Below, piece after piece: positions 1 to 8,361 of a stretch of 64,000 nucleotides of DNA. Within the stretch, counting starts at the first letter, position 1; each line of letters starts with the position of its first letter. Source of the stretch: Bacillota bacterium (GTDB taxonomy: Bacteria > Bacillota > Clostridia > Oscillospirales > Acutalibacteraceae); assembly GCA_023391275.1 (NCBI GenBank), contig JAEWBE010000058.1, positions 8,782 through 72,781 of the forward strand, written 5' to 3'. The translations under genes and the position numbers were made by a program. The notes below the pieces were generated by a model. The model was given only the letters and a program-made list of their open reading frames with translations, ran no database searches and was not told the DNA's origin.

Positions 1-381
1 AGCCGTTGGCAAATCCTCCGCTGTAGCGCTAGAACGTACGGCATAAGGTTCCCCATCGCCAAGCCTTGAAAGGCAGGCGGTAATTTCTTCGTCAATGTTC
101 TTCGGAATTGACGCTGCTTGGATAACGTTGCGAATGTTCCCGCTGATTTCACTGATTCTTTCCCTGTCACCTGCTTTTAGATGGGACAACTGCCCGAGTA
201 ATAAGTTGAATTCTTCGTTATTCCCAAGAATTGTTTTATATGCGTCGGTAGTAATACAAAAGCCATCCGGAACCCGTGTTCCCTCAATTCTTGAAAGCTC
301 CCCCAAATTAGCGCCTTTTCCCCCGACGATCGGGAGCTTTGTTTTATCAATGTCCTGAAATCCAAGTACATACCCGTTCAT
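1..381 (-). CDS. PEP synthase / rifampin phosphotransferase-like enzyme, N-terminal part (partial)
   Basis: The visible 127 residues are the N-terminus of the ATP-grasp domain of the PPDK/PEP-synthase family: VGGKGANLGEL at about residues 19-29 and YAVRSSATAEDLP near the window edge are hallmarks of the nucleotide-binding domain. Family members either convert pyruvate, ATP and water to PEP, AMP and phosphate, or (rifampin phosphotransferases) inactivate rifamycins. The two cannot be separated without the rest of the gene, which runs off the left edge. The start is set by GGAGGAGA a few bases upstream of the ATG. It lies 23 bp downstream of a TetR gene on the same strand, so the two probably form an operon controlled by that repressor. 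Confidence 0.85.
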   Translation of the reverse strand, partial: MNGYVLGFQDIDKTKLPIVGGKGANLGELSRIEGTRVPDGFCITTDAYKTILGNNEEFNLLLGQLSHLKAGDRERISEISGNIRNVIQAASIPKNIDEEITACLSRLGDGEPYAVRSSATAEDLPTA

Positions 382-404
382 GCCGAATCTCCTCCCTATT
401 CATT

Positions 405-1070
405 TTATCGGTAAAGAATCATTCGAAGAATCCGCAGATATTCTTCCAGTTCTTCTTCAATTTCTTCATAGTGTGCTTTATAATCATCAAGTTCACTGCC
501 ATAATCCAGCAGCTTATCCGAAAATCCCTTTATGGTCCAGATAATGATATTGCATGCTTTCGATGGTTCAATATCATCCTTAAACAACGAAGTATCCGTA
601 TTTTGATAAATCTGAAGCATTAATTCTTCAAATCCACTGCTGAAATCCTTCGGCACCCCTTTGGGAAATACTTCGTTCAATGAAAAATATCCTTTTGCCA
701 GAAATTTATAAAGTACCGGGTACTGAAATGACAAGCGCCCGGCCAGCAGGGACACTTTCCGTATATTTTCCAGAAAATCTCCGCTTTCAAGTGTAACCTT
801 CACATACTCACTTTTTACAGTCGTGACAGCATACTTTATCAGAAATATAAACAGCCCTTTTTTCGTTCCAAAATAGTGGAACAAAAGTCCTTTTGAAATA
901 CCTGCGTTCTTCGTAATTTCGTCTGTGTTAGCCAAGCTGTAACCCTTGGTAAATTCCTGCATGGCGGCTTGAATCAGGCGATTCCTTTTTTCTGCTTCCA
1001 TGGCCATGATTTTATGGTCTTCAAGGGAACACCAGTTCTGAGAATTCACATTGCTGTTTTGGCGGTCCAT
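405..1070 (-). CDS. TetR/AcrR family transcriptional regulator
   Basis: A 221-residue DNA-binding repressor. The N-terminal TetR helix-turn-helix is clear: RLIQAAMQEF, then ITKNAGISKGLLFHYFGTKK, followed by a long helical ligand-binding region. A further in-frame start exists 19 codons upstream, but that stretch would be encoded by the operator palindrome at 1112-1127, and the ATG at 1070 has a better ribosome site (GGTGAGG), so the shorter form is preferred. The gene is followed after 23 bp by the PEP-synthase-like gene and probably controls it together with itself. The inducer is not evident. Confidence 0.85.
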   Translation of the reverse strand: MDRQNSNVNSQNWCSLEDHKIMAMEAEKRNRLIQAAMQEFTKGYSLANTDEITKNAGISKGLLFHYFGTKKGLFIFLIKYAVTTVKSEYVKVTLESGDFLENIRKVSLLAGRLSFQYPVLYKFLAKGYFSLNEVFPKGVPKDFSSGFEELMLQIYQNTDTSLFKDDIEPSKACNIIIWTIKGFSDKLLDYGSELDDYKAHYEEIEEELEEYLRILRMILYR

Positions 1071-1111
1071 AACCCTCACCTTTCCTGTCTTATGGCAAGA
1101 TACACGGTCTG

Positions 1112-1167
1112 TTGACTTTAAAGTCAATTCACAGCAACATCATAGCACCGGTTGACTTCAAAGTCAA
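1112..1167. promoter_or_regulatory. Twin palindromic operators upstream of the TetR gene
   Basis: TTGACTTTAAAGTCAA at 1112-1127 is a perfect 16-bp palindrome. TTGACTTCAAAGTCAA at 1152-1167 differs at one central base. The copies start 40 bp apart, about four helical turns, directly upstream of the TetR start. Each half also resembles a -35 TTGACT, so repressor binding would occlude the promoter. Binding by the adjacent TetR protein is inferred. Confidence 0.7.
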
Positions 1168-1278
1168 CCGCGACAGCCGAATTTTTATTTTTTGATATAC
1201 CCAATATAACGTATAAACTAACTCTGTTTTGCCGGCATTGAACCGACCCAAGGGTGGACCATCATATTCTGCGCAAGG

Positions 1279-1323
1279 AAAAAGCCCCGGAATCCAAGCG
1301 AATGCTGCATTTCAGGGCTTTTA
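1279..1323. terminator. Orphan terminator-like hairpin between divergent genes
   Basis: AAAAGCCC at 1280-1287 pairs with GGGCTTTT at 1315-1322, extended inward by CGGAAT/ATTTCA-type pairing, with A and T runs outside. It looks like a bidirectional intrinsic terminator but lies between divergent tetR and arsR, with no gene reading into it. It may be a remnant or the end of an unannotated small RNA. The rest of 1171-1380 holds nothing recognisable. Confidence 0.4.
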
Positions 1324-1380
1324 AGCTGTCTGGTAAAAAAACTCCGCGCTCTGACCGTGCTATACTAACTATGATTGATA

Positions 1381-1433
1381 TTGACATATAATTAGTGATG
1401 GTATATGATATAGATAATGATCAATATCATATA
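1381..1433 (+). promoter_or_regulatory. ars operon promoter and ArsR operator
   Basis: TTGACA at 1381-1386 and TATGAT at 1404-1409 are separated by 17 bp, a near-consensus sigma-A promoter. A perfect inverted repeat, TATATGATAT at 1402-1411 and ATATCATATA at 1424-1433, overlaps the -10 and start site, where an ArsR dimer would block transcription. The operator assignment is inferred from position next to arsR. Confidence 0.75.
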
Positions 1434-1461
1434 TAGATTTCTATATACTTTGGAGGCTAAT

Positions 1462-1791
1462 ATGGAAAAAAGCTATGCGGATTACGCCTTGCTTTTCAAA
1501 GCTCTTTCGGATGAAACGAGGTTAAAAATCATTGATATGCTTTCCTGTGGGGAGCTTTGCGCCTGTGATATTCTAAAATCCTTTAATATTACTCAGCCCA
1601 CACTGTCGTACCACATGAAAATGTTAACCGAATGTGGAATTGTAAACGGTGTTCGCGAAGGTGCCTGGATGCATTATACTTTAAATCATGAATGTACGGA
1701 GAGCATTTCAGAATACTGGAAACTGATAACAAGTACAAAGACCGATTGCATTTGCCACAAAGACGGCGAACAAAAGGAAAGAAACTGTTAA
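1462..1791 (+). CDS. arsR: ArsR family arsenite-responsive repressor
   Basis: A 109-residue winged-helix repressor of the SmtB/ArsR family. The metalloid-binding motif ELCACDIL lies at the start of the DNA-recognition region, with a further cysteine (LSCGEL) just before it, the classic arrangement for As(III)/Sb(III) sensing. QPTLSYHMKML is the recognition helix. The start at 1462 is chosen because GGAGG precedes it by six bases; a longer in-frame start at 1417 would lie inside the operator. It is first in the ars cluster and should derepress it when arsenite binds. Confidence 0.92.
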   Translation: MEKSYADYALLFKALSDETRLKIIDMLSCGELCACDILKSFNITQPTLSYHMKMLTECGIVNGVREGAWMHYTLNHECTESISEYWKLITSTKTDCICHKDGEQKERNC

Positions 1792-1884
1792 TCAGAATAG
1801 GAAGTGTGCCAGTTTACCAACAAAATATAAGGTTCGGAATTTTTTGGCCGCCTTCTGTTAATAGTAAGAACTAATTAATTTATA

Positions 1885-1920
1885 TTGCATATCATAAATA
1901 TAGATAATATTCTATGTTAT
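1885..1920 (+). promoter_or_regulatory. Second promoter/operator before arsD
   Basis: TTGCAT at 1885-1890 and TATTCT at 1908-1913 with a 17-bp spacer form a plausible promoter. The overlapping sequence ATAGATAATATTCTAT is an imperfect inverted repeat and shares the core ATATAGATAAT with the arsR operator, so arsDA-acr3-arsC may also be directly repressed by ArsR. Confidence 0.5.
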
Positions 1921-1949
1921 AGAAAAGTATTAATAAGGAGCTGTTCGTT

Positions 1950-2327
1950 ATGAGTAAAATGGAAATTTATGACCCGGCCATGTGCTGTTCAACCGGGGTA
2001 TGCGGCCCTTCTGTAAATCCCGAACTGATAAGGGTTGCCGCTGTAATCGAAAACCTGAAAAAGAAAGGAATTGAAGTGATTCGGCACAACCTGTCTTCTG
2101 AACCACAGACTTTTTTGAATAATCAGGCTGTCAACAGAGAGTTGAACGGCAAGGGGGCGGATATTCTCCCCATTACTGTTGTTGATGAAAAGATTGTGAA
2201 GAGAGGCAGTTATCCCACAAATGAAGAGTTTGCAGACTTACTCGGCGTTAATGTTGAAGAAATAAAAGCCAGAAGCGTTAAAGTAAAGGTCACTAAATGC
2301 AATTGCGGCCCCAAGGGCTGCTGCTAA
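1950..2327 (+). CDS. arsD: ArsD arsenic metallochaperone
   Basis: A 125-residue cytosolic chaperone that passes As(III) to the ArsA ATPase. It has the thioredoxin-like fold start MEIYDPAMCCSTGVCGP, giving the paired Cys plus third Cys site used for metalloid transfer, and ends in a vicinal Cys pair (GCC) preceded by another Cys motif (CNCGPKG). AAGGAG lies eight bases before the ATG. It sits 12 bp before arsA, as is common where the chaperone and ATPase work together. Confidence 0.93.
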   Translation: MSKMEIYDPAMCCSTGVCGPSVNPELIRVAAVIENLKKKGIEVIRHNLSSEPQTFLNNQAVNRELNGKGADILPITVVDEKIVKRGSYPTNEEFADLLGVNVEEIKARSVKVKVTKCNCGPKGCC

Positions 2328-2339
2328 AAGGAAATTATT

Positions 2340-4097
2340 ATGAATATGGAACTGTATAACCCGTCTGATGCCGCAATGACAAAATATCTGTTCTTCACCG
2401 GGAAAGGCGGCGTGGGCAAAACCTCTGTCGCCTGCGCTACTGCTGTTGCCCTTTCGGACTCAGGTAAAAAAGTGCTGCTTGTCAGCACGGACCCGGCCTC
2501 CAACCTGCAGGACGTATTTGGCCTGGAACTGGATAACAAAGGCAGCCAAATTAAAGAGGTTCCGGGACTTGTGGTAGCAAACCTTGACCCTTTGGCTGCT
2601 GCCGCAGAATACCGTGAGTCGGTAATTGGGCCATATCGCGGCAAATTCCCCGACTCCGTGATTCAAAATATGGAAGAGCAGCTTTCCGGTTCCTGTACGG
2701 TAGAAATCGCCGCATTCAATGAATTCTCCTCATTTCTGACAGATAATGAAAAAGCGGAGCTCTTCGACCACATTATTTTCGACACGGCCCCCACTGGGCA
2801 TACCCTCAGAATGCTCCAGCTTCCTTCCGCCTGGAGCGGTTTCATCAGTGAAAGTACACACGGAGCTTCCTGTCTTGGGCAGTTATCCGGTCTTGAAAGT
2901 AAAAAGGCGGTCTACAAAAAAGCTGTCGATACCCTTGCAAACGGCAATTTAACAACGCTGATACTTGTCACAAGGCCGGAAACATCACCTGTTTTAGAAG
3001 CGGCAAGGGCCTCCGAAGAGCTTGGCGCACTGGGTATCAAAAATCAAATGCTTGTCGTAAACGGAATTCTGGAGACCTGTGATTCAGAGGATGAAGTGGA
3101 AACTGCTCTGTTCGAAAAGCAGCAGGCCGCGATTAAAAATATTCCCGAAAGTCTTTTACAGCGACCGGTTACAATGGTACCGCTTCGGGCTTACAATATC
3201 ACCGGTATTGAAAATGTAAGGCAGATGCTGTCCTGTTCCGGCCGTACCAATACGGGAACGGAGTCAAAACTCACTCATGCTTTCAAGCTTACCGATATAG
3301 TAAATGAAATTCATCAGTCCGGTAAAAAGGTAGTCTTTACAATGGGAAAAGGCGGCGTAGGCAAAACAACGGTTGCCGCTGCCATTGCCCTTGGTCTGAA
3401 CGAAAAGGGCCAAAAAGTACGGCTCGCGACAACTGACCCCGCCGACCATTTAAACTTCGTAATGGATCAGGAAAACGGAGTTTCCTTCAGCCATATAGAC
3501 GAGCAGGCGGAATTGAAAAAGTACCAGGAAGAGGTGCTCGGCAAAGCACGGCAGACAATGTCCGAAGAAGACCTTGAATATGTAAAGGAAGACCTTCGCT
3601 CCCCGTGTACGCAGGAAATTGCCGTATTCCGTGCATTCGCCGAAATCGTCGCAAAAAGCAACAATGAAACGGTGATCATTGATACTGCTCCAACGGGCCA
3701 CACCATTCTATTGCTGGAATCCACCCAGAACTATAACCAGCAAATCGAAAACACCGGCGGCGATGTTTCAGAAGCGGAGAAGACTCTGCTTCCCAGACTG
3801 AAAAATCCGGATGACACGGAAGTTATTATTGTCACGCTGGCAGAAACGACCCCGTTTTATGAGGCGCAGCGCCTTGCGGAAGACCTAAAACGCGCGGGAC
3901 TGGGGGTAAAATGGTGGGTAATCAACGCCAGTTATTCTTTGACCGATACGGCGAGCGAATTCTTAAAAGCAAAGGCAGCGAATGAATCGCAATGGATTCA
4001 AAAAGTGGAGCAGATTTCAAATGGCAATTATGCCGTCATACCATGGAAGCCTTTTGAAGTAAAAGGGGAAAATTTGCTGGAATTGTTAAAGAATTAG
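2340..4097 (+). CDS. arsA: ArsA arsenite-stimulated ATPase
   Basis: A 585-residue duplicated ATPase. P-loops GKGGVGKT lie at about residues 21-28 and 335-342, and the DTAPTGHT signal-transduction motif occurs at about 148 and 447, one per half. Cysteines in SGSCTVEIA, GASCLGQL and SPCTQEIA correspond to the three known arsenite-binding cysteines that bring the halves together. In the family ArsA energises an arsenite efflux channel and receives As(III) from ArsD. The immediately following efflux gene is of the Acr3 type, so this is an ArsA-Acr3 pairing. Length is normal and no lesion is seen. Confidence 0.95.
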   Translation: MNMELYNPSDAAMTKYLFFTGKGGVGKTSVACATAVALSDSGKKVLLVSTDPASNLQDVFGLELDNKGSQIKEVPGLVVANLDPLAAAAEYRESVIGPYRGKFPDSVIQNMEEQLSGSCTVEIAAFNEFSSFLTDNEKAELFDHIIFDTAPTGHTLRMLQLPSAWSGFISESTHGASCLGQLSGLESKKAVYKKAVDTLANGNLTTLILVTRPETSPVLEAARASEELGALGIKNQMLVVNGILETCDSEDEVETALFEKQQAAIKNIPESLLQRPVTMVPLRAYNITGIENVRQMLSCSGRTNTGTESKLTHAFKLTDIVNEIHQSGKKVVFTMGKGGVGKTTVAAAIALGLNEKGQKVRLATTDPADHLNFVMDQENGVSFSHIDEQAELKKYQEEVLGKARQTMSEEDLEYVKEDLRSPCTQEIAVFRAFAEIVAKSNNETVIIDTAPTGHTILLLESTQNYNQQIENTGGDVSEAEKTLLPRLKNPDDTEVIIVTLAETTPFYEAQRLAEDLKRAGLGVKWWVINASYSLTDTASEFLKAKAANESQWIQKVEQISNGNYAVIPWKPFEVKGENLLELLKN

Positions 4098-4133
4098 GTT
4101 AAGAAATAAAGAAATGATTTAGGGGGATTGAAT

Positions 4134-5201
4134 ATGGAAAAAGCGGGTGGCAGACTCTCGTTTTTGGATCGGCTTTTAACGCTGTGGATTTTTATCGCAA
4201 TGGCGTTAGGCGTTGCGCTGGGTAACATGCTCCCTTCCGCAGCAAACTCAATCAGCAATTTAAGCACGGGTACGATTTCATGGCCGATTGCAATCGGCTT
4301 AATCTTAATGATGTACCCGCCGCTGATTAAAGTTAAGTATGAAGAAATCAACAAGGTGACCGGCAATAAAAAAGTATTTGGCCTGGCAATACTGCAAAAC
4401 TGGATTATAGGGCCTTTACTCATGTTTTTACTGGCGATACTCTGCCTGTCAGACAAGCCGGACTATGCCATAGGAGTTATTATCATCGGAATAGCGCCAT
4501 GCATTGCCATGGTGATTATCTGGAACACTCTGGCAAAAGGCGATAACGAATTCTGTGCCGCATTGGTAGCACTAAATGCACTTTTTCAGATTCTTCTTTA
4601 TTCAGTTTACATCTGGTTCTTTATTACAGTATTACCAAAAGTTTTTCATCTTTCGTGGGGTGGCGGGGCCGTAAATGTTTCGATGTGGGATGTAGCCCGC
4701 AGTGTGCTGATCTACCTTGGAATCCCCTTCGCGGCAGGAATAGCCACGCGCTTTCTTATTATTCACTTTAAAGGGAAAGACTGGCTCAACACGGTCTTTA
4801 TTCCAAAGATTTCCCCTCTTGCTTTGATTTCACTGCTTTATACCATTGTGATTATGTTTATGCTAAAAGGCCGGTATATCGTGCAGCTCCCATTTGATGT
4901 GGTTCGAATCGCTGTTCCGCTTCTTCTTTACTTTTTGATTATGTTTGTCGTAAGTTTCTTCATTTCCTATAAAATGGGGTTTGAATATCGTCACGCTTCA
5001 ACGCTTTCCTTCACAGCGGCAAGCAATAACTTTGAACTTGCCATAGCGGTTTCGGTTGCAATTTTCGGAATTAGTTCCGGGCAGGCATTTGCAGCCGTTA
5101 TCGGGCCTTTAATTGAAGTGCCAGTCATGATTTCGCTGGTCAGGTTAGCCCTTTACATAAAGGGGAAATTCTTCGACAGTAAAAACATTCCGGTAACCTG
5201 A
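4134..5201 (+). CDS. acr3: Acr3 family arsenite efflux permease
   Basis: A 355-residue membrane protein with about ten hydrophobic segments. The GIAPCIAMV motif carries the conserved cysteine of Acr3 transporters, followed by WNTLAKGDNEFCAA, also characteristic. It exports As(OH)3/arsenite across the cytoplasmic membrane. The ATG at 4134 is seven bases after AGGGGG; a TTG two codons earlier is possible. It lies between arsA and arsC in one transcription unit. Confidence 0.93.
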   Translation: MEKAGGRLSFLDRLLTLWIFIAMALGVALGNMLPSAANSISNLSTGTISWPIAIGLILMMYPPLIKVKYEEINKVTGNKKVFGLAILQNWIIGPLLMFLLAILCLSDKPDYAIGVIIIGIAPCIAMVIIWNTLAKGDNEFCAALVALNALFQILLYSVYIWFFITVLPKVFHLSWGGGAVNVSMWDVARSVLIYLGIPFAAGIATRFLIIHFKGKDWLNTVFIPKISPLALISLLYTIVIMFMLKGRYIVQLPFDVVRIAVPLLLYFLIMFVVSFFISYKMGFEYRHASTLSFTAASNNFELAIAVSVAIFGISSGQAFAAVIGPLIEVPVMISLVRLALYIKGKFFDSKNIPVT

Positions 5202-5209
5202 GGTACAAA

Positions 5210-5617
5210 ATGAATAAGAATTTAAAAGTTGCATTTGTGTGCACGCACAATTCCTGCCGCTCTCAAATGGCGGAGGCCATCAGCAAGGTAATCGCAGCCG
5301 ATGTTTTTGAAGCATACTCGGCAGGCACCGAAATTAAAAAGGAAATCAATCCCGATGCGGTAAAAACCATCAAAAAGCTTTATGGCATTGATATGTCCCA
5401 AAGCCAGCATCCAAAGCTTTTAGCGGATATTCCGCCAATTGATATCGTGATTACCATGGGCTGCGGCGTTCAATGCCCTTATCTTCCCTGCAGGCACCGT
5501 GAGGACTGGGGTCTGGAGGATCCTACCGGCAAGTCGGATGATGATTTTATGCAAACAGCAGCAATGATAAAGGAAAAGATTTTGGATTTAAAAACTCATA
5601 TTTCCGATTATCTATAA
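5210..5617 (+). CDS. arsC: Arsenate reductase, thioredoxin-coupled (low-Mr PTPase fold)
   Basis: A 135-residue enzyme reducing As(V) to As(III) for export by Acr3. The catalytic P-loop CTHNSCR near residues 11-17 is the CX5R motif of the low-molecular-weight phosphatase fold. The downstream cysteines in GCGVQCPYLPC supply the disulfide relay used by the thioredoxin-dependent ArsC class, and EDPTGK is a further family signature. It is the last gene of the operon, eight bases after acr3, followed by a terminator. Confidence 0.95.
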   Translation: MNKNLKVAFVCTHNSCRSQMAEAISKVIAADVFEAYSAGTEIKKEINPDAVKTIKKLYGIDMSQSQHPKLLADIPPIDIVITMGCGVQCPYLPCRHREDWGLEDPTGKSDDDFMQTAAMIKEKILDLKTHISDYL

Positions 5618-5656
5618 ACTGCAAAAGCTGATCATATTCTGCGGTAAATCAATAAC

Positions 5657-5693
5657 GGGAGCGATACAGTAAAATTTGTATTGCTCCCTTTTT
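5657..5693 (+). terminator. Intrinsic terminator of the ars operon
   Basis: GGGAGCGATAC and GTATTGCTCCC form a hairpin (one G-T pair) followed directly by TTTTT. Confidence 0.85.
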
Positions 5694-5802
5694 CGCATTC
5701 AAGGGCCTTTTTTTGACCTATCGCTAAATCATTCAATGAGCTCCAGTCACCGGGAGAAAGATAAGCTATGTTTCCTCTGACTGATTTTTTGGCTTGCGAG
5801 TC

Positions 5803-5879
5803 TTGACAATTTTCAAATAGTATATTAAACTAAATTAGTAAATCGGTTAATAATTAGGTTGTATAACAATTAACCGGTT
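5803..5879 (+). promoter_or_regulatory. Promoter and inverted-repeat operator of the MarR gene
   Basis: TTGACA at 5803-5808 is followed 17 bp later by TAAACT. An inverted repeat, AATCGGTTAAT at 5841-5851 and ATTAACCGGTT at 5869-5879 (10 of 11 pairs), lies just downstream, in a good place for autorepression by the MarR protein. Confidence 0.6.
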
Positions 5880-5916
5880 TATTATATGAATCACAATTTC
5901 AGAAAGAAGAGTATAG

Positions 5917-6438
5917 ATGGATATTAAGATTCGCGACATCGTCGACCGAATCGGCCAGCTGAATATTATACATCGTATCTACATTCACCGCGCCGCCGCG
6001 GAAAACGGAATTTATTTTGGACAGCTCCCTATTTTGGAGTACGTTGCCAGCCACGGCCAATGCACGCAGACAGAGCTTGCGGAAACCCTTCAGGTATCTG
6101 CGCCTTCCATTGCAACCTCCGTAAAACGGATGCAAAAAACCGGCTTGCTGAAAAAAGCCGCGGATGAAAGCGACCTGAGGTGCAACCGCATTTCCATTAC
6201 GGAAAAGGGGCTGGACTTTGCCCGAAAGTGCCGGTCTGCGTTTGACACCGTGGACGCGCGCATGTTTGAAGGATTCAGCGCGGCGGAGTGCGAAGAGCTT
6301 TGCGGTTATCTGGAACGGTTAATTGCCAATATCGCGTCCGATGAGTTTAAAAATAAAACCCTGCTCGCTTTAATTAACACAGTTACTGCGGAAAAACAGC
6401 AGCATAATAAGCAGGAAGAGGAAGAAAGCCATGATTAA
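5917..6438 (+). CDS. MarR family transcriptional regulator
   Basis: A 173-residue winged-helix regulator. The wing-helix region reads QTELAETLQVSAPSIATSVKRMQKTGL, then the beta wing with SDLRCNRISITEKG, typical of MarR. It is 171 bp upstream of the two ABC exporter genes on the same strand, and such MarR genes usually repress an adjacent multidrug exporter until a ligand binds. The spacer to the exporter contains no hairpin or confident leader peptide. Confidence 0.88.
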   Translation: MDIKIRDIVDRIGQLNIIHRIYIHRAAAENGIYFGQLPILEYVASHGQCTQTELAETLQVSAPSIATSVKRMQKTGLLKKAADESDLRCNRISITEKGLDFARKCRSAFDTVDARMFEGFSAAECEELCGYLERLIANIASDEFKNKTLLALINTVTAEKQQHNKQEEEESHD

Positions 6439-6609
6439 AAGCTTTGCGGCCTGACACGCGTAAATTTTCAGGCGCAGTAATTTTATCGCCCCTTACTTAT
6501 TGCCTCTTACTTATTATTTCTGAAACCTTTGGGAGATTCATTTTGGTTATAAACCCAATATTAAGCCTGCCCTCCAATCATATTCAGCAAAACGTTAAGG
6601 AGATTTTCT

Positions 6610-8361
6610 ATGATTACTAAACTTCTGTCCAGCGTAAAAGAATACAGAAAAGATACCATGCTCGCCCCGGCGTATGTAACCTTTGAATCGATTCTTGAAA
6701 TCGTCATTCCCACGCTGATGGCGTATTTGATCGACGATGGGATCAGCAAAAAAAATATATCCAATGTCCTATGGATCGGACTTGCTCTGGCTGTTTCCGC
6801 CATGATCTCGCTGTTAGCGGGTATTCTTGCGGGCCGCAGCGCGGCGATTGCCTCTTCGGGCTTTGCAAAAAATCTGCGCCGTGACATGTTCTATAACATG
6901 CAAAAGTTCTCTTTCTCCAACATTGATAAATTTTCAACCGCCAGTATTATCACTCGGCTGACAACCGACGTCACCAATGTTCAGAATGCTTATCAGATGC
7001 TTGTTCGCCTTGGGGTACGCGCTCCTATGATGATCGTGTTCGCATTGATTTTTTCTTTCCGGATTGACGTTCATCTTTCGCTGATCTTTCTTGTAACCAT
7101 TCCGGTGCTCGGTCTTGGCCTGTGGCTGATTATATCGCATGTGCATCCGATTTTCGTGCGGGTATTCACCACCTATGACAGGCTGAACAATGTTGTTCAG
7201 GAAAACCTGCTTGGCATCCGGGTTGTTAAATCCTATATCCGCGAAGATCATGAAGAATCGAAGTTTGCAGACATTTCACAGTCGATTTTCCAAGATTTTT
7301 CGAAGGCTGAAAAGAGAATAGCGTTCAACATGCCTTTGATGCAGTTCTGCCTTTTTGCCAGCATGCTTTTGCTTTCCTGGTTTGGCGCCAAAGAAATCGT
7401 AGCCAGCAACAACAATCCCGTTGCCGGGCTTTCAACGGGCGAACTGGCAAGCCTGATTACCTATGCATTGCAGATACTTATGAGCCTGATGATGCTTTCC
7501 ATGGTATTTGTCATGATTATCATTTCACGCGCGTCGGCAGAGCGTATTGTGGAAATTCTGAATGAGGAAAGCGACCTGAAAAACGGGGAAAATCCGGTGC
7601 ACACGGTAAAAGACGGCTCGATTACCTTTGAAAATGTCACTTTTACTTATTTCAGAAAGGCCGACAAGCCGGTCCTTGATGGAATCAATCTCTCCATCGC
7701 ATCAGGAGAAACGGTCGGTATCCTTGGTGGAACCGGTTCTTCAAAATCGAGTCTTGTTCAGCTTATCCCCCGCCTTTACGACGCCGTAAGCGGAAAGGTA
7801 ACCGTCGGCGGTGTCGATGTGCGGGATTACGATATTGAATCGCTCCGCAATCAGGTGGCGATGGTACTGCAGAAGAATGTACTTTTTTCAGGTACGATCA
7901 AAGAAAATCTTCGCTGGGGCAATGAAAACGCGACGGATGAGGAAATGATTCATGCCTGTAAGCTCGCTCAGGCCGACGGCTTCATCAGGGAGTTTCCGAA
8001 TCAATACGACACCTATATTGAGCAGGGCGGCACCAATGTATCGGGCGGCCAGAAGCAGCGGCTGTGCATCGCGCGGGCATTGCTGAAAAAGCCTAAGATT
8101 CTTATTCTGGACGATTCCACCAGCGCGGTTGACACCAAGACCGACGGATTAATCCGCCAGGCATTCAGAGAAGAAATTCCGAACACGACGAAACTTATTA
8201 TTGCGCAACGCGTTTCATCGGTTCAGGATGCCGATAAGATTATTGTGCTTGACGACGGCAAAATCAACGCGGTCGGCACGCACGAAGAACTGCTCAGCAC
8301 CTGTGATATTTACAGGGAAGTCTATGAGTCCCAGAATAAAGGAGGCGTTCTCCATGCCTAA
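6610..8361 (+). CDS. Heterodimeric multidrug ABC exporter, subunit with degenerate ATPase site
   Basis: A 583-residue half-transporter: about six membrane segments in residues 15-310, then a nucleotide-binding domain with Walker A GGTGSSKSS near 373, signature SGGQKQR, and Walker B ILILDDSTSAVD near 497. The residue after the Walker B aspartate is Asp rather than catalytic Glu, the mark of the non-hydrolysing subunit in BmrCD/TM287-288-type heterodimers. It overlaps the next gene by eight bases. Substrates are likely hydrophobic drugs, but the sequence does not show which. Confidence 0.9.
   Translation: MITKLLSSVKEYRKDTMLAPAYVTFESILEIVIPTLMAYLIDDGISKKNISNVLWIGLALAVSAMISLLAGILAGRSAAIASSGFAKNLRRDMFYNMQKFSFSNIDKFSTASIITRLTTDVTNVQNAYQMLVRLGVRAPMMIVFALIFSFRIDVHLSLIFLVTIPVLGLGLWLIISHVHPIFVRVFTTYDRLNNVVQENLLGIRVVKSYIREDHEESKFADISQSIFQDFSKAEKRIAFNMPLMQFCLFASMLLLSWFGAKEIVASNNNPVAGLSTGELASLITYALQILMSLMMLSMVFVMIIISRASAERIVEILNEESDLKNGENPVHTVKDGSITFENVTFTYFRKADKPVLDGINLSIASGETVGILGGTGSSKSSLVQLIPRLYDAVSGKVTVGGVDVRDYDIESLRNQVAMVLQKNVLFSGTIKENLRWGNENATDEEMIHACKLAQADGFIREFPNQYDTYIEQGGTNVSGGQKQRLCIARALLKKPKILILDDSTSAVDTKTDGLIRQAFREEIPNTTKLIIAQRVSSVQDADKIIVLDDGKINAVGTHEELLSTCDIYREVYESQNKGGVLHA

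Noticed and set aside
1692..1874. 60-codon plus-strand frame overlapping arsR
   Set aside because: Out of frame with arsR, no ribosome site, runs into the second ars promoter region.
6431..6454. Seven-residue ORF overlapping the end of the MarR gene as leader for the ABC exporter
   Set aside because: No associated terminator/antiterminator structure in 6455-6609.
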